Below, one piece after another: positions 9,096-16,377 of a DNA stretch of 64,000 nucleotides; within the stretch, counting starts at the first letter, position 1; each line of letters begins with the position of its first letter. Under the pieces are notes generated by a model, which saw only the letters and a program-made list of their open reading frames with translations, searched no databases and was not told the origin of the DNA. The stretch is from contig NZ_LT575468.1 in the NCBI RefSeq assembly GCF_900087055.1, positions 1,736,001 through 1,800,000 of the forward strand, read 5' to 3'. The stretch is from Plesiomonas shigelloides. Its GTDB lineage: Bacteria; Pseudomonadota; Gammaproteobacteria; Enterobacterales; CAMTGL01. Both the position numbers and the translations under genes were made by a program.

Positions 9096-10994
9096 ATGCT
9101 GCCTGAATTGGCTCTCATCTGTTTGCTGTTAATCCCTATTTTAGCGCTCTGGAGTGGGCTATTACCTTGGCTACCCGCCCGAAGCGGCGCAGTACGCCTC
9201 GCCCCAGCACTGAGTCTGCTGCTGGTATTATTGACCGCCACTAGCCTTCTACTGCTGGCATACAGTTTTCTCAACGATGATTTTACGTTGCGCTATGTGG
9301 CACAACACAGCAATAGCCGCTTGCCTTGGCCGTTCAAGTTGGCGGCAGTCTGGGGTGGGCATGAAGGCTCACTGCTGTTCTTCTTATTTGCACTAACTCT
9401 GTGGAATCTGCGGTTGTGGTTTATTGCGCAGCCGGTGGTCACGAAAATGCGTGCGCAAAGCATTATGGGCTGGCTGATTATGCTGATTAGCCTGTTTTTG
9501 CTGGCTGAAAGCAACCCTTTCACGCGCGTGTTTCCGCCCCCTTTTGAAGGTCGCGATCTCAACCCGATGTTGCAAGATATCGCGCTCATTTTACACCCGC
9601 CGCTGCTCTATCTTGGTTATGTGGGATTTGCGGCCAGCTTCGCTCTGGGGATCACCGCGCTGTGGGAACAACGCTTAGATGCACAGTTAGTTAAAGTATG
9701 GCGACCACTGACACGCACCGCGTGGGGCTGGCTCACCGCGGGAATCGCTTTAGGTGCGTGGTGGGCATACCACGAGCTAGGCTGGGGCGGCTGGTGGTTC
9801 TGGGACCCCATAGAAAACGCCTCATTACTGCCGTGGCTACTCGGTACCGCTTTATTGCATGCACAACTGGCCTTTATGCGTAATGGAAGCTTGCGCCACA
9901 CATTGATCTTATTGGCGCTGGTGACTTTTCTCATGAGCTTGCTGGGAACCTTTATTGTACGCGCAGGAATTATGGGCTCAGTACACGCCTTCAGTGCAGA
10001 AAGTGGCCGCAATAATGCACTGCTGCTGATTCTAGGCCTGAGCACTCTCGCTGCACTGCTAATCTATGGCTGGCGTAGCCCATTTTTGACCACCAGTGAC
10101 CCCATCACGCCTCAGCTATTACATTCACACTCATCCGGACGTGAAAACGGGTTACGTATCGCTGTACTTTTGCCCGTTATCGCTGCGGTAGTGGTGATGC
10201 TCGGTACCTTTTATCCGCTTTTTTATGCGTTAAGTGGTTCAGGTGCGCTCTCTGTCGGTGCACCTTACTTTAATTTGCTGTTTGTGCCGTTAGTATTTTT
10301 ATGTTTGTTAGCCCTCATCGTTTTTCCGGCCATTCGCAACGCTTCCGGCTTACCGCCAATTCGGGCTTGGCTGTGGTTATTACTCGCTTTGCCGCTAGTA
10401 TTTTGGATCAACGGCACGCCTCATTGGCACACGCTTACGGCGTTTATTGGCTCGCTAATGGCGGTCTGGTTAATACTGACTACCCTACAAGCACTCTGGT
10501 TCGACAAATTAAAGCGCGGACATTTAGCGCATCTGGCCTTAGCCATTACCGTCTTAGGCGCCAGCCAATTGGCCGGATATAGCCATGAACGAGGTGCGCT
10601 GCTGAGTATTGGGCAAAGCGTATCAGTCGGCCAATATGAGCTGCGTTTAGATGCCATTACGCCCGAGCTTGGCCCTAATTTCACTGCGGAACGCTACCAT
10701 CTCACTGCGCTGCAAAACGGCAAAGTATTAGGGAATCTCTATCCTGAACGACGCCATTACAGCGTGCGTGCGATGCAAATGAATGAAACCGGTATTTTGC
10801 CGCTTGGCAGCGGGGATTTATATGCCGTGCCTGGGGAAAAGCGCGCACAGCAAATCGCCTTACGGGTAGCGCACAAACCGGGAAGTCGTTGGTTATGGCT
10901 GGGTGGAATATTGCTGACTATCGCAGGGCTACTCCCCCTGCGTCGTCGTAAAACAGCCGACGAATGCAATGAGGAGGCCGTATGTCCGGAATAA
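9096..10994 (+). CDS. nrfE: Haem lyase subunit NrfE (CcmF homologue)
   Basis: A 632-residue polytopic membrane protein of the CcmF/NrfE haem-lyase family that delivers haem to apocytochrome. The tryptophan-rich WWD signature (WGGWWFWDPIENASLLPWL) is at residues about 229-247, and the histidine-bearing WGGHEGS and LHPPLLYLGYVGFA segments are present. Within the nrf cluster it should act with NrfFG to attach haem to the CWSCK site of NrfA. At 632 residues it is nearer to full CcmF than to the shorter E. coli NrfE (552), retaining the C-terminal periplasmic domain (from about residue 480) and final membrane helix. It overlaps the next gene by 13 nt. Confidence 0.93.
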   Translation: MLPELALICLLLIPILALWSGLLPWLPARSGAVRLAPALSLLLVLLTATSLLLLAYSFLNDDFTLRYVAQHSNSRLPWPFKLAAVWGGHEGSLLFFLFALTLWNLRLWFIAQPVVTKMRAQSIMGWLIMLISLFLLAESNPFTRVFPPPFEGRDLNPMLQDIALILHPPLLYLGYVGFAASFALGITALWEQRLDAQLVKVWRPLTRTAWGWLTAGIALGAWWAYHELGWGGWWFWDPIENASLLPWLLGTALLHAQLAFMRNGSLRHTLILLALVTFLMSLLGTFIVRAGIMGSVHAFSAESGRNNALLLILGLSTLAALLIYGWRSPFLTTSDPITPQLLHSHSSGRENGLRIAVLLPVIAAVVVMLGTFYPLFYALSGSGALSVGAPYFNLLFVPLVFLCLLALIVFPAIRNASGLPPIRAWLWLLLALPLVFWINGTPHWHTLTAFIGSLMAVWLILTTLQALWFDKLKRGHLAHLALAITVLGASQLAGYSHERGALLSIGQSVSVGQYELRLDAITPELGPNFTAERYHLTALQNGKVLGNLYPERRHYSVRAMQMNETGILPLGSGDLYAVPGEKRAQQIALRVAHKPGSRWLWLGGILLTIAGLLPLRRRKTADECNEEAVCPE

Positions 10995-11515
10995 AACGCT
11001 GGCTTCCGCTACTGGCCGGCGGTCTGTTTTTACTGTTACTGCTATGGGCGCTTTACCCTGCGAGTTCACCAGTGACCAAGCAGACCTCAATCGGCACTCT
11101 ACCCCCGTTGACGTTAACCACACTCAACGGCGAATCGCTCACGACCGATACCCTGCTCGGACAACCTTTTTTGCTCAATGTCTGGGCCAGTTGGTGCACC
11201 AATTGCCGTAAAGAGCATGCACTGCTGCAAACACTCAGCGGTCAGCTCCCCATTATCGGATTAAACTACCGTGACACGCCTGACGCTGCAAAAGGATGGC
11301 TACACAGCGTAGGCGATCCCTATTCTCGTGTTATTGATGACCAACAAGGTCAAGCTGCGTTAACACTTGGCGTTATCGGCACGCCGGAAAGCTGGCTGAT
11401 CGGCTCACATGGTGAGGTCTTAGCACGCTATGTGGGACCACTCACATCTGAAATCTGGCAAACACAATTTTTGCCGCACTTATCCGCAAACCGAACAAAG
11501 GATACTGCGCAGTGA
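10982..11515 (+). CDS. DsbE/CcmG-like membrane-anchored thioredoxin of the nrf operon
   Basis: A 177-residue periplasmic thioredoxin anchored by one N-terminal helix. The active site is WASWCTNCRKEH near residues 70-81 and the cis-proline loop is GVIGTPESWLI. CcmG-type proteins keep the haem-binding cysteines of apocytochromes reduced; here the likely clients are NrfA and NrfB. CcmG normally has CPTC or CPxC, so CTNC is a departure, and the usual GAPE before the cis-proline is GTPE. It lies between nrfE and nrfFG, as the dsbE/nrfX gene does in nrf clusters of Pasteurellaceae and Vibrio; E. coli nrf lacks it. Confidence 0.88.
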   Translation: MSGIKRWLPLLAGGLFLLLLLWALYPASSPVTKQTSIGTLPPLTLTTLNGESLTTDTLLGQPFLLNVWASWCTNCRKEHALLQTLSGQLPIIGLNYRDTPDAAKGWLHSVGDPYSRVIDDQQGQAALTLGVIGTPESWLIGSHGEVLARYVGPLTSEIWQTQFLPHLSANRTKDTAQ

Positions 11516-12678
11516 AGCCACGCCAGCTACTTCTGATCGTTCTCTGTGCTAACGCTTTCGTTAACAACAGTTTCAGTGTTAACAGCGCTCTGGCTGCACC
11601 AAGCAAATACGTGACAACGTCACCTAATCGGATGATTTCGGAAATACCGTCAACTTCAACATCGGTAGAAAAACCTCAATCATCAGAACTCTCTCACACT
11701 CCCAAAGAGCTCGAAATTCGCTTTGCCTCACCGGAGCAAGCTGAACGCGCCAATCAGTTGGCCGCCAGTTTGCGCTGCCCATCATGTCAAAATCAAAATT
11801 TGCTGGAATCCAATTCGGTGCTAGCACGCGATCTGCGGCTCGAAGTTTTTCGGCGCGTGGCGGCCGGTGACAGTGATGATGAGATCCGCCGTAACCTTAT
11901 TGCCCGCTATGGCGATTTCGTGACTTATCGTCCGCCCCTGAAAACCAGCACCTTACTGTTATGGGGCACCCCACCGCTGTTGCTACTGATCGCCGCTATA
12001 CGGCTCTTTTATCGCCGCAAGCGTAAATCGCTACCGCCATCGGCTACGCATTTGTCTAAACAAACGGCAAAGACACCTGCGACATCAAACAGCTCATCAT
12101 CACTTTCCGTGCTGTTAGTCGTCGTGGTGGTCGCATCGGCTATGCTCGGTGTCGGCTCCGGCTATCAGCGATTGGGGCATTGGGATGCGTGGCGTAACTG
12201 GCAAGCCAATCCCGATCCGTTACAGCATCTTGATGGCGCAGCACTGCGCAGTGCTGCGGGAGTGCGATTACATGAGCGCATCAATCAAGACCCGCGCGAT
12301 AAAGAGGCGTGGGCCGAATTGGCGCAGTGGCTGCTGTATCAAAACCGCTTCGACGAATCGTTGTGGGCCTACGAGCGCTTAGCTCAACTTGAAGGAGAAA
12401 CCAGTGCAGCAACCTTAGCGGCGCGGGCTACCGTGATGTATTACCGCGATGGACAGCAAATGAGCGCCGCCGTTAAGCGAGAGCTCGCACAGGCGCTGAC
12501 GCAAGACCCAGGTGAAGTCACGGCACTGATGCTGCTCGCCTCAGATCACTTCCTCAACGGACGCTATCGAGAAGCCGCAGCACTGTGGCAGCAACTGTTA
12601 GATGAAGGCCGGCCACGACTTAATCGCGAAGCAGTAACCCAAGCATTGCAGACGGCGCGCGCACTCGGTGGACGCTAA
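11512..12678 (+). CDS. Fused NrfF-NrfG (CcmH-type cysteine domain plus TPR domain)
   Basis: A 388-residue protein joining two functions that E. coli nrf encodes separately. After a signal peptide and a low-complexity serine/proline stretch, residues about 65-150 form a CcmH/NrfF domain with the RCPSCQNQ motif and the IARYGDFVTYRPP element, followed by a membrane helix near 155. A second membrane helix near 205 leads to a TPR domain (residues about 235-388) like NrfG/CcmI, with NPDPLQHLDGAALRSAA and repeated helical pairs. NrfF reduces apocytochrome and NrfG presents the C-terminus of NrfA. The GTG start overlaps the preceding stop (GTGA). The domain order is the same as in full-length CcmH. 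Confidence 0.9.
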   Translation: MKPRQLLLIVLCANAFVNNSFSVNSALAAPSKYVTTSPNRMISEIPSTSTSVEKPQSSELSHTPKELEIRFASPEQAERANQLAASLRCPSCQNQNLLESNSVLARDLRLEVFRRVAAGDSDDEIRRNLIARYGDFVTYRPPLKTSTLLLWGTPPLLLLIAAIRLFYRRKRKSLPPSATHLSKQTAKTPATSNSSSSLSVLLVVVVVASAMLGVGSGYQRLGHWDAWRNWQANPDPLQHLDGAALRSAAGVRLHERINQDPRDKEAWAELAQWLLYQNRFDESLWAYERLAQLEGETSAATLAARATVMYYRDGQQMSAAVKRELAQALTQDPGEVTALMLLASDHFLNGRYREAAALWQQLLDEGRPRLNREAVTQALQTARALGGR

Positions 12679-12739
12679 TTATCGCTATGTGTCTGAGATC
12701 TTAGCACTATCCGCATTTTTGCCATGCTAATCAGCCAAA

Positions 12740-12771
12740 AACAAAGAGGGAGCCTAGCTCCCTCTCTTTGT
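12740..12771. terminator. Bidirectional terminator between nrf operon and ynhF
   Basis: Stem centred on gggagc / gctccc, extended by caaaga / tctttg. On the minus strand it is followed by TTTTTGGC, a proper U-tract for ynhF; on the plus strand the U-tract is poor. It lies between convergent nrfFG and ynhF. Confidence 0.65.
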
Positions 12772-12805
12772 ATAAACCGGTATCACGCATCACTGTAATA
12801 ATGGC

Positions 12806-12895
12806 TTACGCCAAAATGGCGATCAACCCATAGGTGATGATCATCGCCAATGAACTCACAGTGGTGATCAGCGCCCAGCGTAAATTGGTATCCAT
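12806..12895 (-). CDS. ynhF: YnhF-family 29-residue membrane peptide
   Basis: A 29-codon gene starting ATG with an excellent ribosome-binding site (aaggag) upstream on the minus strand. The product begins MDTNLRWALITT, continues through a hydrophobic helix and ends GLIAILA. E. coli YnhF is also 29 residues, begins with a similar M-x-T-x-L pattern followed by a TT pair, has the same single-helix layout and a GL-x-A near the end, and its gene is next to purR, as here (two genes away). It is a small inner-membrane protein of unknown function. Identification rests on length, pattern and neighbourhood judged by eye. Confidence 0.75.
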   Translation of the reverse strand: MDTNLRWALITTVSSLAMIITYGLIAILA

Positions 12896-12957
12896 ATCCC
12901 TACTCCTTCTTGCTCGTGTCGTCTTGCAACTGTGCTCTTACCGCGTAGTTAGTTCTT

Positions 12958-12993
12958 ATAGCGCTATTAGCTATTGCTAGCTGATAGCGCTAT
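12958..12993. repeat. Long 16-bp-stem palindrome upstream of ynhF
   Basis: Left arm atagcgctattagcta and right arm tagctgatagcgctat pair at 15 of 16 positions (the sixteenth is a G-U pair in RNA) around a ttgc loop. It lies about 60 nt upstream of ynhF on the minus strand. No U-tract follows on either strand. It could be a 5' leader structure, a small-RNA element or an operator. The remainder of 12996-13247 shows only promoter-like AT-rich sequence. Confidence 0.5.
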
Positions 12994-13247
12994 CCGGCTG
13001 GCCGTTTGTGCTTATACATCGTCCTGACGAAGCACGAACACCACCTCACTGAGTTGTAGTTTAGCGCCTTAATCACCTTGTGTCTTTTTTGTTAATGTGC
13101 GTTTCATCACCAATAAAGAATGATACAATCACGCAACCTTATGACGGGTTTATCATCGAGAATAAATCGCCATAAATGCCATAACTAAAGAAAATGGATA
13201 ATCCGGTCTTAGAACCTATCCCTGTAGGCTCTTAACACTGAATAAGA

Positions 13248-13790
13248 ATGGACAACGGTATGCGACGGATCATTTCACTGATTACCCTCACACTGGCTTC
13301 TGCCACCAGCTTCACCGCTCAAGCAGCACTGGATCAGACGTGTTTGACTGAGAAATATGCAGCATTTGTCAAAGCATCAGATAGTTGGTACGCCTCACTG
13401 TTGGGTAAAGTTACCGAACAGCATCCAGATCTGGCCGAGGCCGGCAAACAGTTTCTGGCCGAACGTACCCATTACTTTGAGCGCAACTTTACTGCAGTGC
13501 GTTGGTACTTGAATCATGAGCCGGGGAAATTGGCTTTAGATAAACCGGTCAACGAATGGCTCACTCTGGATACTGCCAGCGCTGATTTACTCAGCACACA
13601 AAGTAAGGAATTTGCCGCTCAAAATGAGCAAGTTTTTAATGATCGGGTATTGAAACCCAATCCACAGAATTATGCCTTACGTGCAGCCTTTGCCGACTTG
13701 CTCACTCATCCGGAAAATGTGAAGGCCAGTCTGGAAGCATACAATAACGCGATGGAAAAAATTGAAAATCAGGTTTGTCGCAAACAATAA
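13248..13790 (+). CDS. Hypothetical periplasmic protein
   Basis: A 180-residue protein with a clear signal peptide (RRIISLITLTLASATSFTAQAA) and a mature, largely helical domain containing only two cysteines (near the N- and C-termini of the mature part: DQTCLTEKY and NQVCRKQ), which could form a disulfide. I do not recognise a family. It stands alone between ynhF and purR with its own terminator. Start could be the ATG at 13248 or 13260; both keep the signal peptide and neither has a strong ribosome-binding site. Confidence 0.75.
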   Translation: MDNGMRRIISLITLTLASATSFTAQAALDQTCLTEKYAAFVKASDSWYASLLGKVTEQHPDLAEAGKQFLAERTHYFERNFTAVRWYLNHEPGKLALDKPVNEWLTLDTASADLLSTQSKEFAAQNEQVFNDRVLKPNPQNYALRAAFADLLTHPENVKASLEAYNNAMEKIENQVCRKQ

Positions 13791-13852
13791 AGAGAAAAGC
13801 GTAACGATTTCATTAACCGCGATAGCGAATAACGCTGAATAAAACCCACCTG

Positions 13853-13897
13853 AACCGCTATAAACATGCATCAACATGCATGCAAATAGCGGTTTTT
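13853..13897 (+). terminator. Terminator after the periplasmic protein gene
   Basis: aaccgctat / atagcggtt 9-bp stem followed by TTTTT; the loop contains nested copies of catgcat. The following stretch to purR (13898-14176) holds the purR promoter and operator only. Confidence 0.75.
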
Positions 13898-14065
13898 CGC
13901 ATCACATAGATAAAAATCACACAAATTTTCTCTTTTCCGCTTCCAGAATAGATCATTCTAAGAGAAAATGATCTTTTGGATGTTCGACATCGGGCAACGT
14001 TCTGTGCAGTGGTTGGCTAAATCAGCATTTATTGTTGCGCAAATCAGCAACGGTATGCGATAAAA

Positions 14066-14081
14066 CAGCAAACGCTTTCGT
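14066..14081 (+). promoter_or_regulatory. PurR operator upstream of purR
   Basis: cagcaaacgctttcgt agrees with the PurR consensus ANGCAANCGNTTNCNT at all but one defined position. It is 95 nt upstream of the purR start, fitting autoregulation as in E. coli. Confidence 0.75.
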
Positions 14082-14176
14082 TATCATAATTGATAATTAC
14101 ACCAACAACGAAGACAGACAACGGTTCACCTCTGCCCGTGTCTTGATGCTCGCTCAATCAGGAGTTTCTTTTATTC

Positions 14177-15193
14177 ATGGCAACGATCAAAGATGTCGCC
14201 AAGCTTGCGGATGTTTCTACCACCACCGTATCGCACGTGATTAATAAAACACGTTTTGTGGCGGAAGAAACACGAAACCGTGTATGGGAAGCGGTAAAAG
14301 AGCTGCATTATTCACCCAGTGCGGTTGCCCGAAGCCTAAAAGTTAATCATACCAAGTCTATCGGTATGATTGTGACTACCAGTGACACCCCCTATTTTGC
14401 CGAAATTGTGCAATCGGTGGAGGAGCACTGCTACCGTAAGGGCTATACCCTGTTCCTGTGTAACTCACAGAATAACGTGGAAAAACAGCGTGCTTATCTG
14501 GCGATGCTGGCACAAAAACGTGTCGATGGCTTGCTGGTAATGTGCTCTGAGTACAACTCTCAGCTGCTGGAGCTGCTGGAAAACTATCGCACTATCCCAA
14601 TGGTGGTGATGGATTGGGGCCCAACTGACAGCGCTTATACTGATCGCATTCAGGATAACAGCTTCGATGGCGGCTATCTGGCAACCAAATACCTGATCGA
14701 TCGCGGTCACCGTGATATCGGTGTGATCACCGGTCAGATGAACAAAACTACCACCAAAACGCGCTATGATGGCTTCTTAAAAGCCATGAACGATGCGAGT
14801 TTGAGTGTGCGTGATGAGTGGGTTGCAGAAGGTAACTTTGAACCAGAATCCGGCCATATTGCGATGAGCCATATTCTGCAAAATGCACAGCATCCAACCG
14901 CGGTATTCTGTTTTAACGATACCATGGCCATGGGCGCAATTTGCGCTGCCGGTGAACAAGGTCTGCGTATTCCGCAGGATATCTCGATCATCGGTTATGA
15001 CAACATTCGTGATGCGCGTTTCTTCTCGCCACCATTGACTACGATTCACCAGCCAAAAGCGCGTCTGGGCGCGATGGCGTTTGATATGCTGATTGACCGC
15101 ATTATCAATAAGCGTGAAGGTGGACAAGTGATTGAACTGCATCCTGAGCTGGTCGCTCGCGGCTCGGTGATTGACGGTCCACACAAAGGCTAA
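14177..15193 (+). CDS. purR: Purine repressor PurR (LacI family)
   Basis: A 338-residue LacI-family repressor (E. coli PurR 341). The N-terminal helix-turn-helix [20 protein letters not shown] and hinge [10 protein letters not shown] match PurR, as do effector-domain stretches such as [30 protein letters not shown] and the C-terminal [11 protein letters not shown]. With hypoxanthine or guanine as co-repressor it shuts down purine synthesis genes. A PurR box upstream suggests autoregulation. Note that purine transport genes punR/punC lie about 10 kb downstream. Start ATG follows a caggag-type site. Confidence 0.95.
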   Translation: MATIKDVAKLADVSTTTVSHVINKTRFVAEETRNRVWEAVKELHYSPSAVARSLKVNHTKSIGMIVTTSDTPYFAEIVQSVEEHCYRKGYTLFLCNSQNNVEKQRAYLAMLAQKRVDGLLVMCSEYNSQLLELLENYRTIPMVVMDWGPTDSAYTDRIQDNSFDGGYLATKYLIDRGHRDIGVITGQMNKTTTKTRYDGFLKAMNDASLSVRDEWVAEGNFEPESGHIAMSHILQNAQHPTAVFCFNDTMAMGAICAAGEQGLRIPQDISIIGYDNIRDARFFSPPLTTIHQPKARLGAMAFDMLIDRIINKREGGQVIELHPELVARGSVIDGPHKG

Positions 15194-15195
15194 AT

Positions 15196-15258
15196 AAGCA
15201 GCCACATCAATGCTGCTTAATACGTAAACAGCAAGCTTATATGAGCTTGCTGTTTTAT
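15196..15258 (+). terminator. Tandem hairpins/terminator after purR
   Basis: A first hairpin aagcagc / gctgctt (15196-15218) is followed by a stronger one, aacagcaagct / agcttgctgtt (15227-15254), ending in TTTTATTA. Confidence 0.8.
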
Positions 15259-15330
15259 TATCTCTCTACCCTCTCTCACTTCCTTTTCCTAAAAAATCCC
15301 CACGTCCCCCTCTGGACAGATAATTACAAC

Positions 15331-15350
15331 AACTGTATATATATACATAT
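15331..15350 (+). promoter_or_regulatory. LexA (SOS) box upstream of dinI
   Basis: ctgt-atatatat-acat at 15333-15348 matches the LexA consensus CTGT-N8-ACAG with one mismatch and the preferred alternating AT core. It is 20 nt upstream of the dinI start, close to the position in E. coli. Confidence 0.75.
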
Positions 15351-15368
15351 ATTACAGGAGGTATTCTC

Positions 15369-15602
15369 ATGCGTGTTGAAGTCTCAATTGATCGGAATCT
15401 GTCTTTACCGGCACATTTTGAACAGCGGCTCCACTCCGTTCTCAGCGAGCAGTTGAACCGTTATTTTGATGAACCTAGCGTGTTGATTAAACGCGGTGCT
15501 AACGGCCTTTCCGTTTCTCGCGCTACGAAAGAAGAACGGGAAAGAGTCGAAGAGATCTTACAAGAAGTTTGGGAAAGTGCCGATGAATGGCTCGAAGAAT
15601 AA
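15369..15602 (+). CDS. dinI: DNA-damage-inducible protein DinI
   Basis: A 77-residue acidic protein matching DinI: opens MRVEVSIDR, has a central NGLSVSRATKEERERVEEIL block and ends EVWESADEWLEE, equivalent to the E. coli ATKED...ETWESADDW tail. DinI binds RecA and modulates RecA filaments during the SOS response. The C-terminal acidic helix that mimics DNA is present. A strong aggagg site precedes the ATG and a LexA-like box lies directly upstream. Confidence 0.92.
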   Translation: MRVEVSIDRNLSLPAHFEQRLHSVLSEQLNRYFDEPSVLIKRGANGLSVSRATKEERERVEEILQEVWESADEWLEE

Positions 15603-15622
15603 ATAGCAAAAATTTCTGAACA

Positions 15623-15639
15623 CTTAATTTTGTCTTAAG
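15623..15639 (+). promoter_or_regulatory. PmrA/QseB-type direct-repeat box ahead of the seven-gene operon
   Basis: cttaat-tttgt-cttaag is two CTTAA half-sites in direct orientation with 11-bp spacing, the pattern bound by PmrA/QseB-class OmpR regulators. It is 43 nt upstream of the first gene of an operon whose sixth gene encodes such a regulator; a TATTCT hexamer at 15650-15655 could be the -10. Autoregulation is inferred. Confidence 0.55.
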
Positions 15640-15681
15640 TATCGTTTTTTATTCTTGCTCATAACACCACATGGAGGCGTT

Positions 15682-16377
15682 ATGAGCATATCAGGTTATT
15701 TTCCTTATTCGCTGCAGATTGCACGCAGCCGCCAACAGCAAGAGCCGCTGAAACAGTTTATTCAAGCGGCCTATACCCGTGAATTCTCTGCCTCTATCCC
15801 CCACTTTTTGCCCTTGCTGCTCGGGCTGTATGACGAGCACGATTTGCTGATCGGCGCTTGTGGCGTCAATCCTGCTGCCAGCGGCCCGCTCTATCTGGAG
15901 CACTACCTAAACGCGCCCGTTGAAGAGATCATCTCCAAACGACTGGCCGAATCCAGTGAGCAGTCTCAATCTTCCACTGACTTGCCGCGCATCACACGAT
16001 CACAAATTGCTGAAATCGGTAATCTGGCGGTCAGTAGTCCAGGTGATGGTCGATTACTGTTTGCCGCAATATGCCGTTTTTTACTGGCCGATGGCTACCC
16101 ATGGGTGACCTTTACCGGTACCCAGAAGCTGCGTAACAGTTTGCATCGCTTGCATCTGAATCCGCTGGTGTTAGCGGAAGCACATGCCGAACAAGTTGGC
16201 AGCGATGCGGGCGCATGGGGGAATTATTATCACTGCGCACCACAAGTGATGGCGGGTAATATCCATGATGGGCTGGAGGTATTAACTCGCATTTCGCCAT
16301 CTGTGCGCCTGATGCCTTCGCCAACCATTTCCTCACTGATCATGCCCGGCTTTCCTCTGGTATGGGGGGCATGCTAA
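15682..16377 (+). CDS. Thermostable haemolysin family protein (T_hemolysin, delta-VPH type)
   Basis: A 231-residue protein without signal peptide or membrane segment. It resembles the T_hemolysin family named after the Vibrio parahaemolyticus thermostable haemolysin delta-VPH. Visible features are FIQAAYTREFSASIPHFLPLLLGLYDE near residues 25-50 (region described by position), LIGACGVNPAASGPLYLEHYL, and AEIGNLAVSSPGDGRLLFAAICRFL near 112-132, then WVTFTGTQKLRNSLHRL. This beta-strand plus glycine-rich-helix arrangement looks like a GNAT/acyl-homoserine-lactone-synthase type fold, which would make it an acyltransferase rather than a lysin; that is my inference. The ATG at 15682 follows ggagg and is preferred to 15655. 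It is the first of seven overlapping genes. Confidence 0.8.
   Translation: MSISGYFPYSLQIARSRQQQEPLKQFIQAAYTREFSASIPHFLPLLLGLYDEHDLLIGACGVNPAASGPLYLEHYLNAPVEEIISKRLAESSEQSQSSTDLPRITRSQIAEIGNLAVSSPGDGRLLFAAICRFLLADGYPWVTFTGTQKLRNSLHRLHLNPLVLAEAHAEQVGSDAGAWGNYYHCAPQVMAGNIHDGLEVLTRISPSVRLMPSPTISSLIMPGFPLVWGAC

Noticed and set aside
11549..11566. PurR/LacI-like palindrome taacgctttcgtta
   Set aside because: It lies inside the signal-peptide region of the nrfFG coding sequence with no promoter nearby; probably chance.
15682..16377. Calling the T_hemolysin-family gene a secreted toxin
   Set aside because: No signal peptide, no membrane-active segment, and it is co-transcribed with biosynthetic enzymes; the family name is historical.
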